NCBI RefSeq assembly: GCF_012275515.1
Contig: NZ_JAAZQL010000001.1
Span: 355,006 to 419,005 of the forward strand
DNA length: 64,000 nucleotides
Direction: 5' to 3'
From: Novosphingobium sp. SG707
GTDB lineage: Bacteria > Pseudomonadota > Alphaproteobacteria > Sphingomonadales > Sphingomonadaceae
The position numbers and the translations under genes were made by a program. Below are positions 44,806 to 52,343 of the stretch, piece by piece; positions within the stretch are counted from its first letter, which is position 1, and the number at the start of each line of letters is the position of its first letter. The notes under the pieces were generated by a model. That model was not told the DNA's origin. It worked only from the letters and a program-made list of their open reading frames with translations, and did no database searches.

Positions 44806-45168
44806 TTACTGCTCGGCAATTTCCTCAATCACCTTGGCAAACCCGACCTCGGTTTCGGCATCGCGGGCTTCCTGTGCGTCCTTGCGGGCCAGATAGAACA
44901 GGCGGCCGAGGAAATCCTGACGCCGCGCCTCGCGCTCTTCCAGCGCTTCCTGATCCAGCACCAGCGCCTCGATTCCCGCGGCAAGGTCGATCCCCTGCGC
45001 CTTGGCCGCGCGTTCGGCGCTGTCCAGCCGGTCGCGCAGGGTCGAGATCTCGCTGGCCAGCACCATGATCATCGACATGGCTGTGTCCAGCCCGTCGGTG
45101 TCATAGAATTGCGGGCGCTTGCCCTTGGCGTCGCGGATGACGTGGGGGCGTTCGGTTGTTTCGGTCAT
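44806..45168 (-). CDS. 120-residue helical partner protein A of a methyltransferase
   Basis: 120 residues from ATG at 45168 with GAGAGGA upstream. No known family. The core LDTAMSMIMVLASEISTLRD followed by RLDSAERAAKAQGID is strongly helical and probably a coiled coil. It aligns with QDALAGMVLALLGEVMVLKD followed by RLDANERLLKAAGLH of the 120-residue protein encoded at 50657-51019. Each of the two lies directly beside a paralogous methyltransferase gene; here it follows the methyltransferase stop by 11 bp. Inference: a dedicated subunit, activator or oligomerisation partner. Confidence 0.75.
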   Translation of the reverse strand: MTETTERPHVIRDAKGKRPQFYDTDGLDTAMSMIMVLASEISTLRDRLDSAERAAKAQGIDLAAGIEALVLDQEALEEREARRQDFLGRLFYLARKDAQEARDAETEVGFAKVIEEIAEQ

Positions 45169-45179
45169 CGTCAATCCTC

Positions 45180-46409
45180 TCAGGCAGCCAGAGCGGCCAC
45201 GTCGGCCTTGCGGGCGATCAGCACTTCCCAGCCGCCGCCGGGGGCAAATTCGCCGGCGGTAAATTCGCGCTCCGCCACGTCCTCGGCGGCCTGCTGGCTG
45301 TAGCCGTCGGCGGCGGCGGCAAATTCCATCACGGCCATCGGCGCGGTGTCGAATTTGACGGCGGCGCGCTCGAAGCCGACCTTTTCGGCCAGGGCGATCT
45401 GGTCCATGTCGCGCATCGCGCCCCAGAAGGGCTCGTTATTGTACCAGGTCTCGTTGTCGAGGATGAACTGGGTGAACGGGTCCATCAGGTCAAACGGCGG
45501 CAGGTCGGCATGGATCATCATCCCGCCCGGCGCCAGCACGCGGTGCGCCTCGGCAAACACGCGGGGCATGGCCTTGCCGCTGGTTTCATGCAGCAGGATA
45601 TGGCTGACCACGAGGTCGAAATAGCCGTCCTCGAAAGTGGTTTCTTCCGCATTCATCGCGGCGAAATTGACCTCCAGCCCCATCCCGGCGGCGCGGGCAT
45701 GGGCATAACGCACGCAGGGCACGCCCACATCGATGCCCCAGACCTCTGCCTCGGGGAAATATTCCTTATAGGGCAGGGTCGAATGGCCCACTGTGCAGCC
45801 CATATCCAGAATGCGGCGCGGTTTGAAATCGGGCGCATGGCGGCGCAGGTAATTGCAAACGCTGCGGCCCATGTCGTCATTGTCCGGGCCGGTATAGCCC
45901 ATCGCATAGAGGAACACGCCCCGGTCATAGAGCGCGCCCACCGAGACGTCATCCTTGGCCACTTCGCTGCAATAGCCGCCCGGCATGCAGTGGATGTCGA
46001 AAGCCGTGACATAACGCGGCGGCACGAAACCTTCGGGGATGCGCAGTTCCGCCTTGGTCCCGGCCGACAATTCGCGCGCCCGTTCGATCAGTTCGGGCAA
46101 CTGGCGGTCGACCGAGACATTGACCGATTCCCACAGCAATTCCTGCGCGATGCGGTTGGTGGCGGCATAATGCTGAAAATACGCGTCTTTTACCATGCCG
46201 TTGCGAATGTCGCGGCGGTTCTGCGGCTTGCGGCCATGCTCTTTTTCAAAGGCCTGCGAAACGCGCGTGTTGTAAACCGGCGTCAGGCCGGGGAGCAGGG
46301 TGCTCTGGACAAAGCCCTTGAGGCTCTTGGCAAATTCCTGCCGCGCGGCTTCATCGGCCGTCGCGGTGGGGAGCATCTTGTGGCTCGCTTGCTGAAACGT
46401 GTTGAGCAT
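45180..46409 (-). CDS. Class I SAM-dependent methyltransferase A with large N-terminal helical domain
   Basis: 409 residues from ATG at 46409 (GGAG upstream); upstream in-frame sequence is antisense to the next gene and not coding. The first ~195 residues are mainly helical (NRRDIRNGMVKDAYFQHYAA, PPRYVTAFDIHCMPGGY, GALYDRG). The Rossmann methyltransferase domain starts at about 197 with RRILDMGCTVGHST (motif I), EVWGIDVG (motif II), FDLVVSHILLHE and RVLAPGGMMIHADLP. Paralogous over its whole length to the protein encoded at 51033-52238. Substrate unknown; a small carboxylic or phenolic compound is plausible from context only. Divergent from a DUF1838 gene. Confidence 0.82.
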   Translation of the reverse strand: MLNTFQQASHKMLPTATADEAARQEFAKSLKGFVQSTLLPGLTPVYNTRVSQAFEKEHGRKPQNRRDIRNGMVKDAYFQHYAATNRIAQELLWESVNVSVDRQLPELIERARELSAGTKAELRIPEGFVPPRYVTAFDIHCMPGGYCSEVAKDDVSVGALYDRGVFLYAMGYTGPDNDDMGRSVCNYLRRHAPDFKPRRILDMGCTVGHSTLPYKEYFPEAEVWGIDVGVPCVRYAHARAAGMGLEVNFAAMNAEETTFEDGYFDLVVSHILLHETSGKAMPRVFAEAHRVLAPGGMMIHADLPPFDLMDPFTQFILDNETWYNNEPFWGAMRDMDQIALAEKVGFERAAVKFDTAPMAVMEFAAAADGYSQQAAEDVAEREFTAGEFAPGGGWEVLIARKADVAALAA

Positions 46410-46506
46410 CTCGACTCCATCGGGAAGGTGACACCGGGGGATTGTTGATCTGTGACCAGAAATGGGTGGTTGCGGGCCGGATGGCAAGGCGGAGCGCCAT
46501 GCGCTA

Positions 46507-46519
46507 TCCGTCTGGTGGA
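46507..46519. promoter_or_regulatory. Degenerate palindromic operator candidate P6
   Basis: TCCGTCTGGTGGA, 10 of 13 positions identical to P1/P2, in the 198-bp divergent promoter between methyltransferase A and the DUF1838 gene. A second inverted pair (CCGCC-GTGT-GGCGG) lies about 15 bp further on. Weaker than the other sites. Confidence 0.35.
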
Positions 46520-46607
46520 CAGCGTCAGCCTGCCGCCGTGTGGCGGGCGCGGGAATACGGAAAACTGCGCCCAAGATTATCCCCCGCTTGGGCGTATCAG
46601 GAGTCGG

Positions 46608-47651
46608 ATGAAGATGGATGAGATGAAGGTAAGTCGGCGCGGCGCGCTGGGCATCGCGGGGGCTGCGGCGGGCGCCGCGCTGGTTCCCGCGGCGGCCGAG
46701 GCGGCAGCGAAGAAAGCGGCCCCCAAGGGCAAGCCGCCGATCGATTTCGTGACCAAGATCGACTTCAAGGACCCTAAGTGGACCCGCGACACCTATGCCC
46801 GTTTGGATGGCGATGTGGCGCCGGGCAAGGAGAAGGTGGGCTGGCTGCGCGGCAAGATCTTTGGCGTGCGTGACAACGAACCGGTACGCGCTCTGATGAA
46901 CGTCGAGGGCTTTTCGGTGGTGCGCATCAATCGCCTGCCCGATGGTTCGTGGCGCCGCCTGCTGCGCGAAATCGTGTTCTATCGCGATCTGGCCACCAAC
47001 AAGATCCTGACCGAATGGGACAATCCCTATACCGGCGAGCGGGTGAAGGTTGTGCCGATCGCCAACGATCCGTTCAATTTCACCATCGCCGACACCGTGC
47101 CTGAATTCCCCAGCTATGGCGGCATTCAGACGATGAAGCGCGAACCCAAGCCCTTCCTGCAGGATTGGCAGTTTGCCCCCGATGGCAAGATGGTGCTGAA
47201 CACCGGCGTCGACATGATTTATCCCAACGCCTTGCAGCCCGACAAGTGGCCGCGTGAAAGCTCGGGTGTCATGAATCGCGTGTCGGAACAGTTCATCTAT
47301 GTCTGCGACCGCGCCGATGTGGAAAACCCCAACGTCACCCACATTCCGCACACCGGTTCGTGGAGCCGCGTAACCCCCTGGCTGCCCTGGATGCTCATGG
47401 GTCAAGCGCCGGGCCATATGAATTATTTCACCCATTTCTCGACCAGCCCCAAGGGCATTGCCGGTCTGCCCGCCGATCTGGTGGCGGCCGCGCGGGCGAT
47501 GGGTGAAAAGTGGCTGCACGCGCCCGAAACGGATTACGGCCCGTCACTTTCCAGCCTCGAGAATTATGCCCGCGAGCAGAAGCCCGCGCCGGTTCCCGCC
47601 GGTTGGGCTCCGCCCCAGCCGCCCGCGCCGCGCAATCCCTTTGCGAAGTAA
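46608..47651 (+). CDS. Exported DUF1838-family protein A
   Basis: 347 residues; first ATG at 46608 with CAGGAG upstream (two further in-frame ATGs follow within 16 bases). Twin-Arg-type signal SRRGALGIAGAAAGAALVPA. The DUF1838 body includes WDNPYTGERVKVVPIANDPF, SEQFIYVCDRADV and WSRVTPWLPWMLMGQAPGHM. DUF1838 has no established function as far as I know. A paralogue sharing NPYTG, SWRPWMEMGDTPGHM-type motifs lies at 57658. The Pro-rich C terminus (PPQPPAPRNPF) is specific to this copy. Followed by a strong terminator. Confidence 0.8.
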   Translation: MKMDEMKVSRRGALGIAGAAAGAALVPAAAEAAAKKAAPKGKPPIDFVTKIDFKDPKWTRDTYARLDGDVAPGKEKVGWLRGKIFGVRDNEPVRALMNVEGFSVVRINRLPDGSWRRLLREIVFYRDLATNKILTEWDNPYTGERVKVVPIANDPFNFTIADTVPEFPSYGGIQTMKREPKPFLQDWQFAPDGKMVLNTGVDMIYPNALQPDKWPRESSGVMNRVSEQFIYVCDRADVENPNVTHIPHTGSWSRVTPWLPWMLMGQAPGHMNYFTHFSTSPKGIAGLPADLVAAARAMGEKWLHAPETDYGPSLSSLENYAREQKPAPVPAGWAPPQPPAPRNPFAK

Positions 47652-47660
47652 GGGATAAAC

Positions 47661-47701
47661 AAAAAGGGGGCGGGAAGGATCAACCTTCCCGCCCCCTTTT
47701 T
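47661..47701. terminator. Strong bidirectional terminator
   Basis: An 18-bp perfect stem, AAAAAGGGGGCGGGAAGG pairing with CCTTCCCGCCCCCTTTTT around an ATCAA loop. Lies between the convergent DUF1838 and flavin oxidase genes. Confidence 0.95.
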
Positions 47702-47725
47702 GTCAGGCGTATCAAACGCCCTTTA

Positions 47726-49285
47726 TCAAAAACCTAGCGCGCCGGGGTTCATCACGCCCTTGGGGTCAAGCTGATCTTTCAGCGCGCGCACCAGCACCGA
47801 GGCCTGCGGCGTCAGGCGCGAGACATAGGGATAAGCGCGGCCGATCTGGAAATGGCCCGCGCCGTAATCCTGCATCAGCGCGACAATCGCTTCCTTCAGC
47901 TCATTGGCATAGGCCTTGGCCTCCGGGTTGGCCGGATAGTCCTTCAGCCCCGCGATCCATTCCTTGCCCAGCGTTTCGAGATGATAGGGCGTGCGCGCAT
48001 CGGGCCAGTAGAGCGCGATCTCATAAAGGAACCCGGCCGAATTGACCGGCGAGGCCATCGTGCCGGTCCAGATGCCCAGCCGGTCCATATCCGCCTTGCG
48101 CGCGGCCAGCATGGCCTTGAACGTGCTGTGAAACGGCACGGTTTTTTCGTGGGCCAGCACGCCATGGATCGGCACCCAGCGTTCGCCATTGGGGCCAAGG
48201 ATATTGCCCAGCGGCGCAAAAGGCATGGTGCGCACAAAGGCCGGGATCGTATTGGCGATCTCGCGCCCGTCATCGCCGATGATGCGGCGCAGACGCTCGG
48301 CCCGATGCGCCGCATCGGCAGGGTCAAAGCCCTCAACGATGAAATGGCACATATACTGGCCCGAACGCATCGGGTCCTCGCCCGCCAGCGCCATTTTCAG
48401 CACCTGCGTCAGACCCTTGAGCTTGTTGGGCGCCTTGCTCAGCACGCTCCATGCGATCTGCATCCGCGCGCCCATGCTTTGCTGGCGCCCGATCTGGCCC
48501 TGCGAGAGAGCAAGGTCGATCATGAAATGACTGTCGTCGATCCGGGCGATCTGGGCGCGGCGCACGGCGGCGTGATAGGCTTCGAAACTGTCAAAGGCAA
48601 AGGACAGCGCCTCGGCATGGGGCAGGGCGGCGATCAGCGGCAGGCGGATGCGCGCCTTGACCCCCAGCGTGCCGCAATCGCCGGTGAACAGGCCGGTGAT
48701 GTCGGGGCCATAAAACCGCATCGATTCGGCCGCATTGGTGGTCAGCAGCTCGCCATTGGCCAGCACCACATCCAGCCCCAGCACGCTTTGCGCCGAAATG
48801 CCGTGGGCGGCGGTGCCGTGGCTGACGCTGTTCTGGCTGACCGATCCGCCGACAGTGGCGGCGATGCCCGAAAACGGCCCCCAGAAGGGCGTGCGCAGGC
48901 CCCGCGCATCCAGCGCCTCTTTCAGCGCGGCCCAGGTCACGCCCGCCTCGACGGTGACGATGGCGTTGCGCTCGTCAATCTCCATCGCGGTCAGAGCGCC
49001 GGTGTCAATCAGCACATGGCCGCCCGCCGGAAACAGATAGCCATCGGTATAGGAGGCCCCGCCCCCGCGCGGCACAATCGCCACGCCCGCCTCGGCGCAA
49101 AGGCGCACGGCGGTCTGCAGCGCCGCCACGCTGGCCGGGCGAAGGATGCACAAAGGCGCGCCGCCGGTGCGGTAAACGTCATTGGAGACATAGGCGAGGC
49201 GGTCGGCATCATCCACCATCGCCCCGGCGCCCAGAGCCTGAACCAGCCGCGCCTTCAGCGTGTCATCCTGCATTGTTGCGCTCAT
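47726..49285 (-). CDS. FAD-binding oxidase/dehydrogenase (VAO/PCMH superfamily)
   Basis: 519 residues from ATG at 49285 (AAGG upstream); an ATG at 49315 is possible. PCMH-type FAD domain: ILRPASVAALQTAVRLCAEA, IVPRGGGASYTDGYLFPAGG, VTVEAGVTWAALKEALDARG, GGSVSQNSVSHGTAAHGISA; C-terminal cap and the usual ending DPKGVMNPGALGF. No signal peptide, so probably cytoplasmic. Glycolate-oxidase-like or eugenol-hydroxylase-like alcohol/phenol oxidation is plausible. A cytochrome c and a cytochrome b561 in the same regulon might accept its electrons, but the cytochrome is exported, so this is uncertain. Divergent from the b561 operon. Confidence 0.83.
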   Translation of the reverse strand: MSATMQDDTLKARLVQALGAGAMVDDADRLAYVSNDVYRTGGAPLCILRPASVAALQTAVRLCAEAGVAIVPRGGGASYTDGYLFPAGGHVLIDTGALTAMEIDERNAIVTVEAGVTWAALKEALDARGLRTPFWGPFSGIAATVGGSVSQNSVSHGTAAHGISAQSVLGLDVVLANGELLTTNAAESMRFYGPDITGLFTGDCGTLGVKARIRLPLIAALPHAEALSFAFDSFEAYHAAVRRAQIARIDDSHFMIDLALSQGQIGRQQSMGARMQIAWSVLSKAPNKLKGLTQVLKMALAGEDPMRSGQYMCHFIVEGFDPADAAHRAERLRRIIGDDGREIANTIPAFVRTMPFAPLGNILGPNGERWVPIHGVLAHEKTVPFHSTFKAMLAARKADMDRLGIWTGTMASPVNSAGFLYEIALYWPDARTPYHLETLGKEWIAGLKDYPANPEAKAYANELKEAIVALMQDYGAGHFQIGRAYPYVSRLTPQASVLVRALKDQLDPKGVMNPGALGF

Positions 49286-49373
49286 CGGTTCGGGCCTTTC
49301 ATCTGTCGGGGGCATATTCAGCCTCTATCGCTGGCGCAAGCAAGGGGGCCGGGCGAGGCATGGGGGTGATTTA

Positions 49374-49386
49374 TCCGGCCTGCGGG
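49374..49386. promoter_or_regulatory. Palindromic operator candidate P7
   Basis: TCCGGCCTGCGGG: CCG and CGG arms with a 5-bp spacer, one outer mismatch. In the 192-bp divergent promoter between the flavin oxidase and cytochrome b561 genes. Confidence 0.4.
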
Positions 49387-49477
49387 CAAATCGGGCGAGG
49401 GGCAGTGGGAAGGACGTCATCACAGGCATCCTCCCGCCAAAGCCGCAGATCATATGCGGCGGGAGAAAGAGTCGCCC

Positions 49478-50098
49478 ATGGGAGTATCCGCCATAACCGG
49501 CTGGAACCGTATCGCCCGCGCCCTGCATTGGGGCACGGCGCTGGCCGTGCTGGTCGAGGTGCCGGCCGGTTTCATCATGAGCTGGACCTATGCCGCCCGC
49601 GATCCGGGGGGCAAGGCCAGCCATGTTCTTTCCAGCCAGATCCACCATACGCTGGGCATGATCGTGCTGATGGCGGTGGTGTTTCGCATTGTGTGGCGCC
49701 TGACCCATGACAGGCCGCCGCCGCCCGCCACGTCCAGCCGCTTCGAGGTCCTGCTGGCCGCCGCGGTGCAGGGACTGCTCTATCTGCTGCTGCTGGCGCT
49801 GCCGCTTTCGGGCTGGGCGGCGCTTTCCTCGATGGCGGCGGGGGCGGGCTATCCGGCGCCCGAGATGTGGTTCTTTGGCACGGATGGATTTGGCCCGGAC
49901 GGGTTCATCCCGCATATCGTGCCGCCGGTGGCGTGGAATGCGCCGGTCCTGTTCAAATATGGCTTCTTTGCCCGGATGCATGTCTGGGGCCTGTGGCTGG
50001 GCGGGGGTTTGCTGGCGCTGCATATTGCCGGTGCGCTCAAACAGCATTTCATCGCGCGCAGCGATGTCCTGATCCGTATGTGGCGGGGGCAGGCATGA
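49478..50098 (+). CDS. Cytochrome b561-type membrane protein
   Basis: 206 residues from ATG at 49478, after GGGAGAAAGAG; an ATG at 49454 is also in frame. Four transmembrane helices with the di-haem His set: H17 in RALHWGT, H56/H57 in QIHHTLG, and two His near the C terminus in FARMHVWG and LALHIAGA. It should pass electrons between the quinone pool and a periplasmic partner. First gene of an operon with the ureidoglycolate-lyase-like protein (ATGA overlap), partner protein B and methyltransferase B, so the redox function may serve the same pathway. Confidence 0.88.
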   Translation: MGVSAITGWNRIARALHWGTALAVLVEVPAGFIMSWTYAARDPGGKASHVLSSQIHHTLGMIVLMAVVFRIVWRLTHDRPPPPATSSRFEVLLAAAVQGLLYLLLLALPLSGWAALSSMAAGAGYPAPEMWFFGTDGFGPDGFIPHIVPPVAWNAPVLFKYGFFARMHVWGLWLGGGLLALHIAGALKQHFIARSDVLIRMWRGQA

Positions 50099-50664
50099 GC
50101 GAGATCATCACCCTGATTCCGCAACCCGCCACGGCCGAGGCGCTGGCCCCCTTTGGCGCGATCATCGGCGCGGCCAGCGGGGCCAAGAGCGTGGCGGTGG
50201 ATTTCTACAAGGGCGCGGTGCGGATGAGCTATCCCGCCCCCTTTGAATGCGACCATCCGGTTGAGATCACCCTTGCCGACATGGACCCGCGCCCCGGCGA
50301 GGTGCGCTATATGGAGCGCCATGCCCAGCATACGCAGGCTTTCATCCCGCTGGGCGGCAAGCCTTTCGTGGCGGTGATGGCTCCGCCCTGCGAGGGCGAC
50401 CTGCCCGATCTTTCGGCCGTGCGCGCCTTCTATTTCGACGGCAGCGCAGGCTTTGCCATGCATCGCGGCACATGGCATGAATTCCCCTTCGCCGTGCTGC
50501 CCGATACGCAGATCGCCGTCTTGCTTTCCAGCCAGACGGGGTATGATCTCAAGGCCAAGGATGAAGTGACCGAGGAGGCCCATGGGCCCGACCTCGACAA
50601 GAAGGACATTCGCGCCCGCACCGGGCGCCTGTTTCGATTCAGTTTGGAGCAAGATCTTGGTTGA
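50095..50664 (+). CDS. Ureidoglycolate-lyase (AllA)-family protein
   Basis: 189 residues; ATG overlaps the b561 stop. AllA-family cupin-like fold: IITLIPQPATAEALAPFGAI at the N terminus, MERHAQHTQAFIPLGGKPFV, HRGTWHEFPFAVLPD. His/Glu residues typical of the family's metal site are present. AllA releases urea from ureidoglycolate, but no other ureide or purine gene is here. It more likely acts on another alpha-hydroxy acid or carbinol-type intermediate of the regulon's pathway (inference). Its 3' end overlaps the next gene by 8 bp. Confidence 0.8.
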   Translation: MSEIITLIPQPATAEALAPFGAIIGAASGAKSVAVDFYKGAVRMSYPAPFECDHPVEITLADMDPRPGEVRYMERHAQHTQAFIPLGGKPFVAVMAPPCEGDLPDLSAVRAFYFDGSAGFAMHRGTWHEFPFAVLPDTQIAVLLSSQTGYDLKAKDEVTEEAHGPDLDKKDIRARTGRLFRFSLEQDLG

Positions 50665-51019
50665 ACGCAAAAATCTGGACCGGACGGCCCGTTCCAAAGG
50701 CAGCCAGCCCGTGGTGCTGGAAAGCGCGACTCAGGATGCGCTGGCGGGCATGGTGCTGGCGCTGCTGGGCGAGGTGATGGTGCTGAAGGACCGGCTCGAC
50801 GCCAATGAGCGGCTGCTTAAAGCCGCCGGGCTGCATGGGCCGGAGGATATTGACGCCTATCATCCCGATGCCGAGGCGCGCGCCTGTCGCGGCGCCTATA
50901 AGCAAAAGGCCTATGAGCGTGTTCTGGGCGTGGCCCGCGACCGGCTGCTGCCCGAGGCGCTGGCCGATCAGAACGCCTATGAAAACGAACTGGCGCGTGT
51001 CGCCGCCGACGCTAACTGA
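50657..51019 (+). CDS. 120-residue helical partner protein B of a methyltransferase
   Basis: 120 residues from a TTG at 50657, which follows GGAGCAAGA and overlaps the previous stop; no suitable ATG is nearby. This start makes it the same length as its paralogue at 44806-45168. The conserved core is QDALAGMVLALLGEVMVLKD followed by RLDANERLLKAAGLH. The C-terminal half is also helical (AYKQKAYERVLGVARDRLLP). No family recognised. It lies 13 bp before methyltransferase B. Confidence 0.75.
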   Translation: MVERKNLDRTARSKGSQPVVLESATQDALAGMVLALLGEVMVLKDRLDANERLLKAAGLHGPEDIDAYHPDAEARACRGAYKQKAYERVLGVARDRLLPEALADQNAYENELARVAADAN

Positions 51020-51032
51020 GGAGGTTCCCCCC

Positions 51033-52238
51033 ATGGCCACTCTTGCTGAATCCGCCCGCCCCAATTCCACCCATTACGGCCATGCCGTGATGCCCCAGGC
51101 CACCCATGACGAACAGGCGCTGGAGGATCACTTCCTGGCCATGCGCATGTGGACCAACCAGAAGATGGACCCGCTCGACCGGCGCCTGCTGGACGAGGTG
51201 ATCGTGCCCGAAGTGACGGCCAGAACCGGCAAGGCCCCCACCCGCAGCACCGAGGTGCGCAATGCGCTGGAAAACCATCCGCTGCACCAATATTGGCTGA
51301 CGCTCTCGCTGTTCTATCAGGACCGCATCTGGCAGGCGCTCGATGGCGCGATTGACCGGCAATATGATGAACTGGCGGGCAAGGTGGCCGAGCAGGCGGC
51401 TAATCCTAAGGGCTCGTTGCGGCTGAACCCCGATCTGGTCATGCCGCGCTATATCAGTTCGATCGACCATCACCGCATGGCGGGCGGCTATATCACCGAC
51501 ACGTCGGATGCCGATTTCCGCGCGGGCGCTCTTTATGACCGCTTTGCCTCGACCTATTTGCGCAATCTGAACGGCGGGTGGAAGAATGACGGGCGCGGCC
51601 ATACGCTGGCCAGCCATGTTCAGGGCTTCTTCCCCGATTTCAAGCCCAAGCGGATCCTCGATCTGGGCTGCGCGGTGGGCCATTCGACCGTCGCCATCGC
51701 CCAGGCCTTTCCCGATGCCGAGGTCTATGCGCTGGACGTGGGCGCACCGATGCTGCGCTATGGCCATGCCCGCGCCGAAAGCATGGGCGTGGCCATCCAT
51801 TTCAGCCAGCAGGACGCCGAACATACCGATTTCAAGGACGGCTGTTTCGATCTCGTCTGCTCCTCGGCCCTGCTGCATGAAACCTCGGCCAAGGGGATGC
51901 GCCAGATCTTCAAGGAGAGCCACCGTCTGCTGCGTTCGGGCGGGATCATGTGCCATGTCGATGTGCCGCCGCGCCACGAACATCTGAGCCTGTGGGACCA
52001 GATGCGCTGCGATTTTGAATCGCATTACAACAACGAACCCTTCATGACCTCGCTGGCCCGCACGGACTGGATGAAAGTGGCCACCGATGCCGGTTTTGCG
52101 GCGGACAAGGTGGCGGTCGGCTATCGCAAGGGCAGCTATTTCCTCAATCCGAACACCGAGGACTTCTTTACCGAGGGCCACCCCGAAGGGCGCACCCTGA
52201 TGGGCAGCTGGTATGCCTGCGCGGCGGTGAAGGACTGA
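51033..52238 (+). CDS. Class I SAM-dependent methyltransferase B with large N-terminal helical domain
   Basis: 401 residues, ATG with GAGGAGG upstream. Layout as in methyltransferase A: N-terminal helical domain (1 to about 195; RSTEVRNALENHPLHQYWLT, MPRYISSIDHHRMAGGY, GALYDRF), then RILDLGCAVGHST (about 207-219), YALDVGAPMLRYGHARAESM, FDLVCSSALLHETSAKGM and RLLRSGGIMCHVDVP. Conserved HETS-K-M and the His/Met/Gly-Gly-Tyr motif in both copies suggest a shared substrate site. It ends the b561 operon. Substrate is unknown. Confidence 0.85.
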   Translation: MATLAESARPNSTHYGHAVMPQATHDEQALEDHFLAMRMWTNQKMDPLDRRLLDEVIVPEVTARTGKAPTRSTEVRNALENHPLHQYWLTLSLFYQDRIWQALDGAIDRQYDELAGKVAEQAANPKGSLRLNPDLVMPRYISSIDHHRMAGGYITDTSDADFRAGALYDRFASTYLRNLNGGWKNDGRGHTLASHVQGFFPDFKPKRILDLGCAVGHSTVAIAQAFPDAEVYALDVGAPMLRYGHARAESMGVAIHFSQQDAEHTDFKDGCFDLVCSSALLHETSAKGMRQIFKESHRLLRSGGIMCHVDVPPRHEHLSLWDQMRCDFESHYNNEPFMTSLARTDWMKVATDAGFAADKVAVGYRKGSYFLNPNTEDFFTEGHPEGRTLMGSWYACAAVKD

Positions 52239-52243
52239 TCCTG

Positions 52244-52256
52244 TCCGCCAGTCGGC
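52244..52256 (+). promoter_or_regulatory. Palindromic operator candidate P8
   Basis: TCCGCCAGTCGGC, arms CCG/CGG with a 5-bp spacer, one outer mismatch. Six bases after the methyltransferase B stop and 87 bp before the DUF3089 gene. Confidence 0.45.
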
Positions 52257-52343
52257 TAGAGTTTCGAGCGCAAGACCGGCCGCCATTTTGCCCTGCATGA
52301 TCCGGGCATGATGGCGGCCGTTTTGGTGGGTAAAGGGTCTGGA

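Noticed and set aside
45180..47519. A 779-residue version of methyltransferase A with a long N-terminal extension
   Set aside because: The extra ~370 residues are antisense to the DUF1838 gene and low in plausibility; a ribosome site and ATG lie at 46409.
50095..50664. Purine/allantoin catabolism locus
   Set aside because: Only one AllA-family gene is present; no allantoinase, allantoicase, urease or xanthine dehydrogenase genes are in the window.
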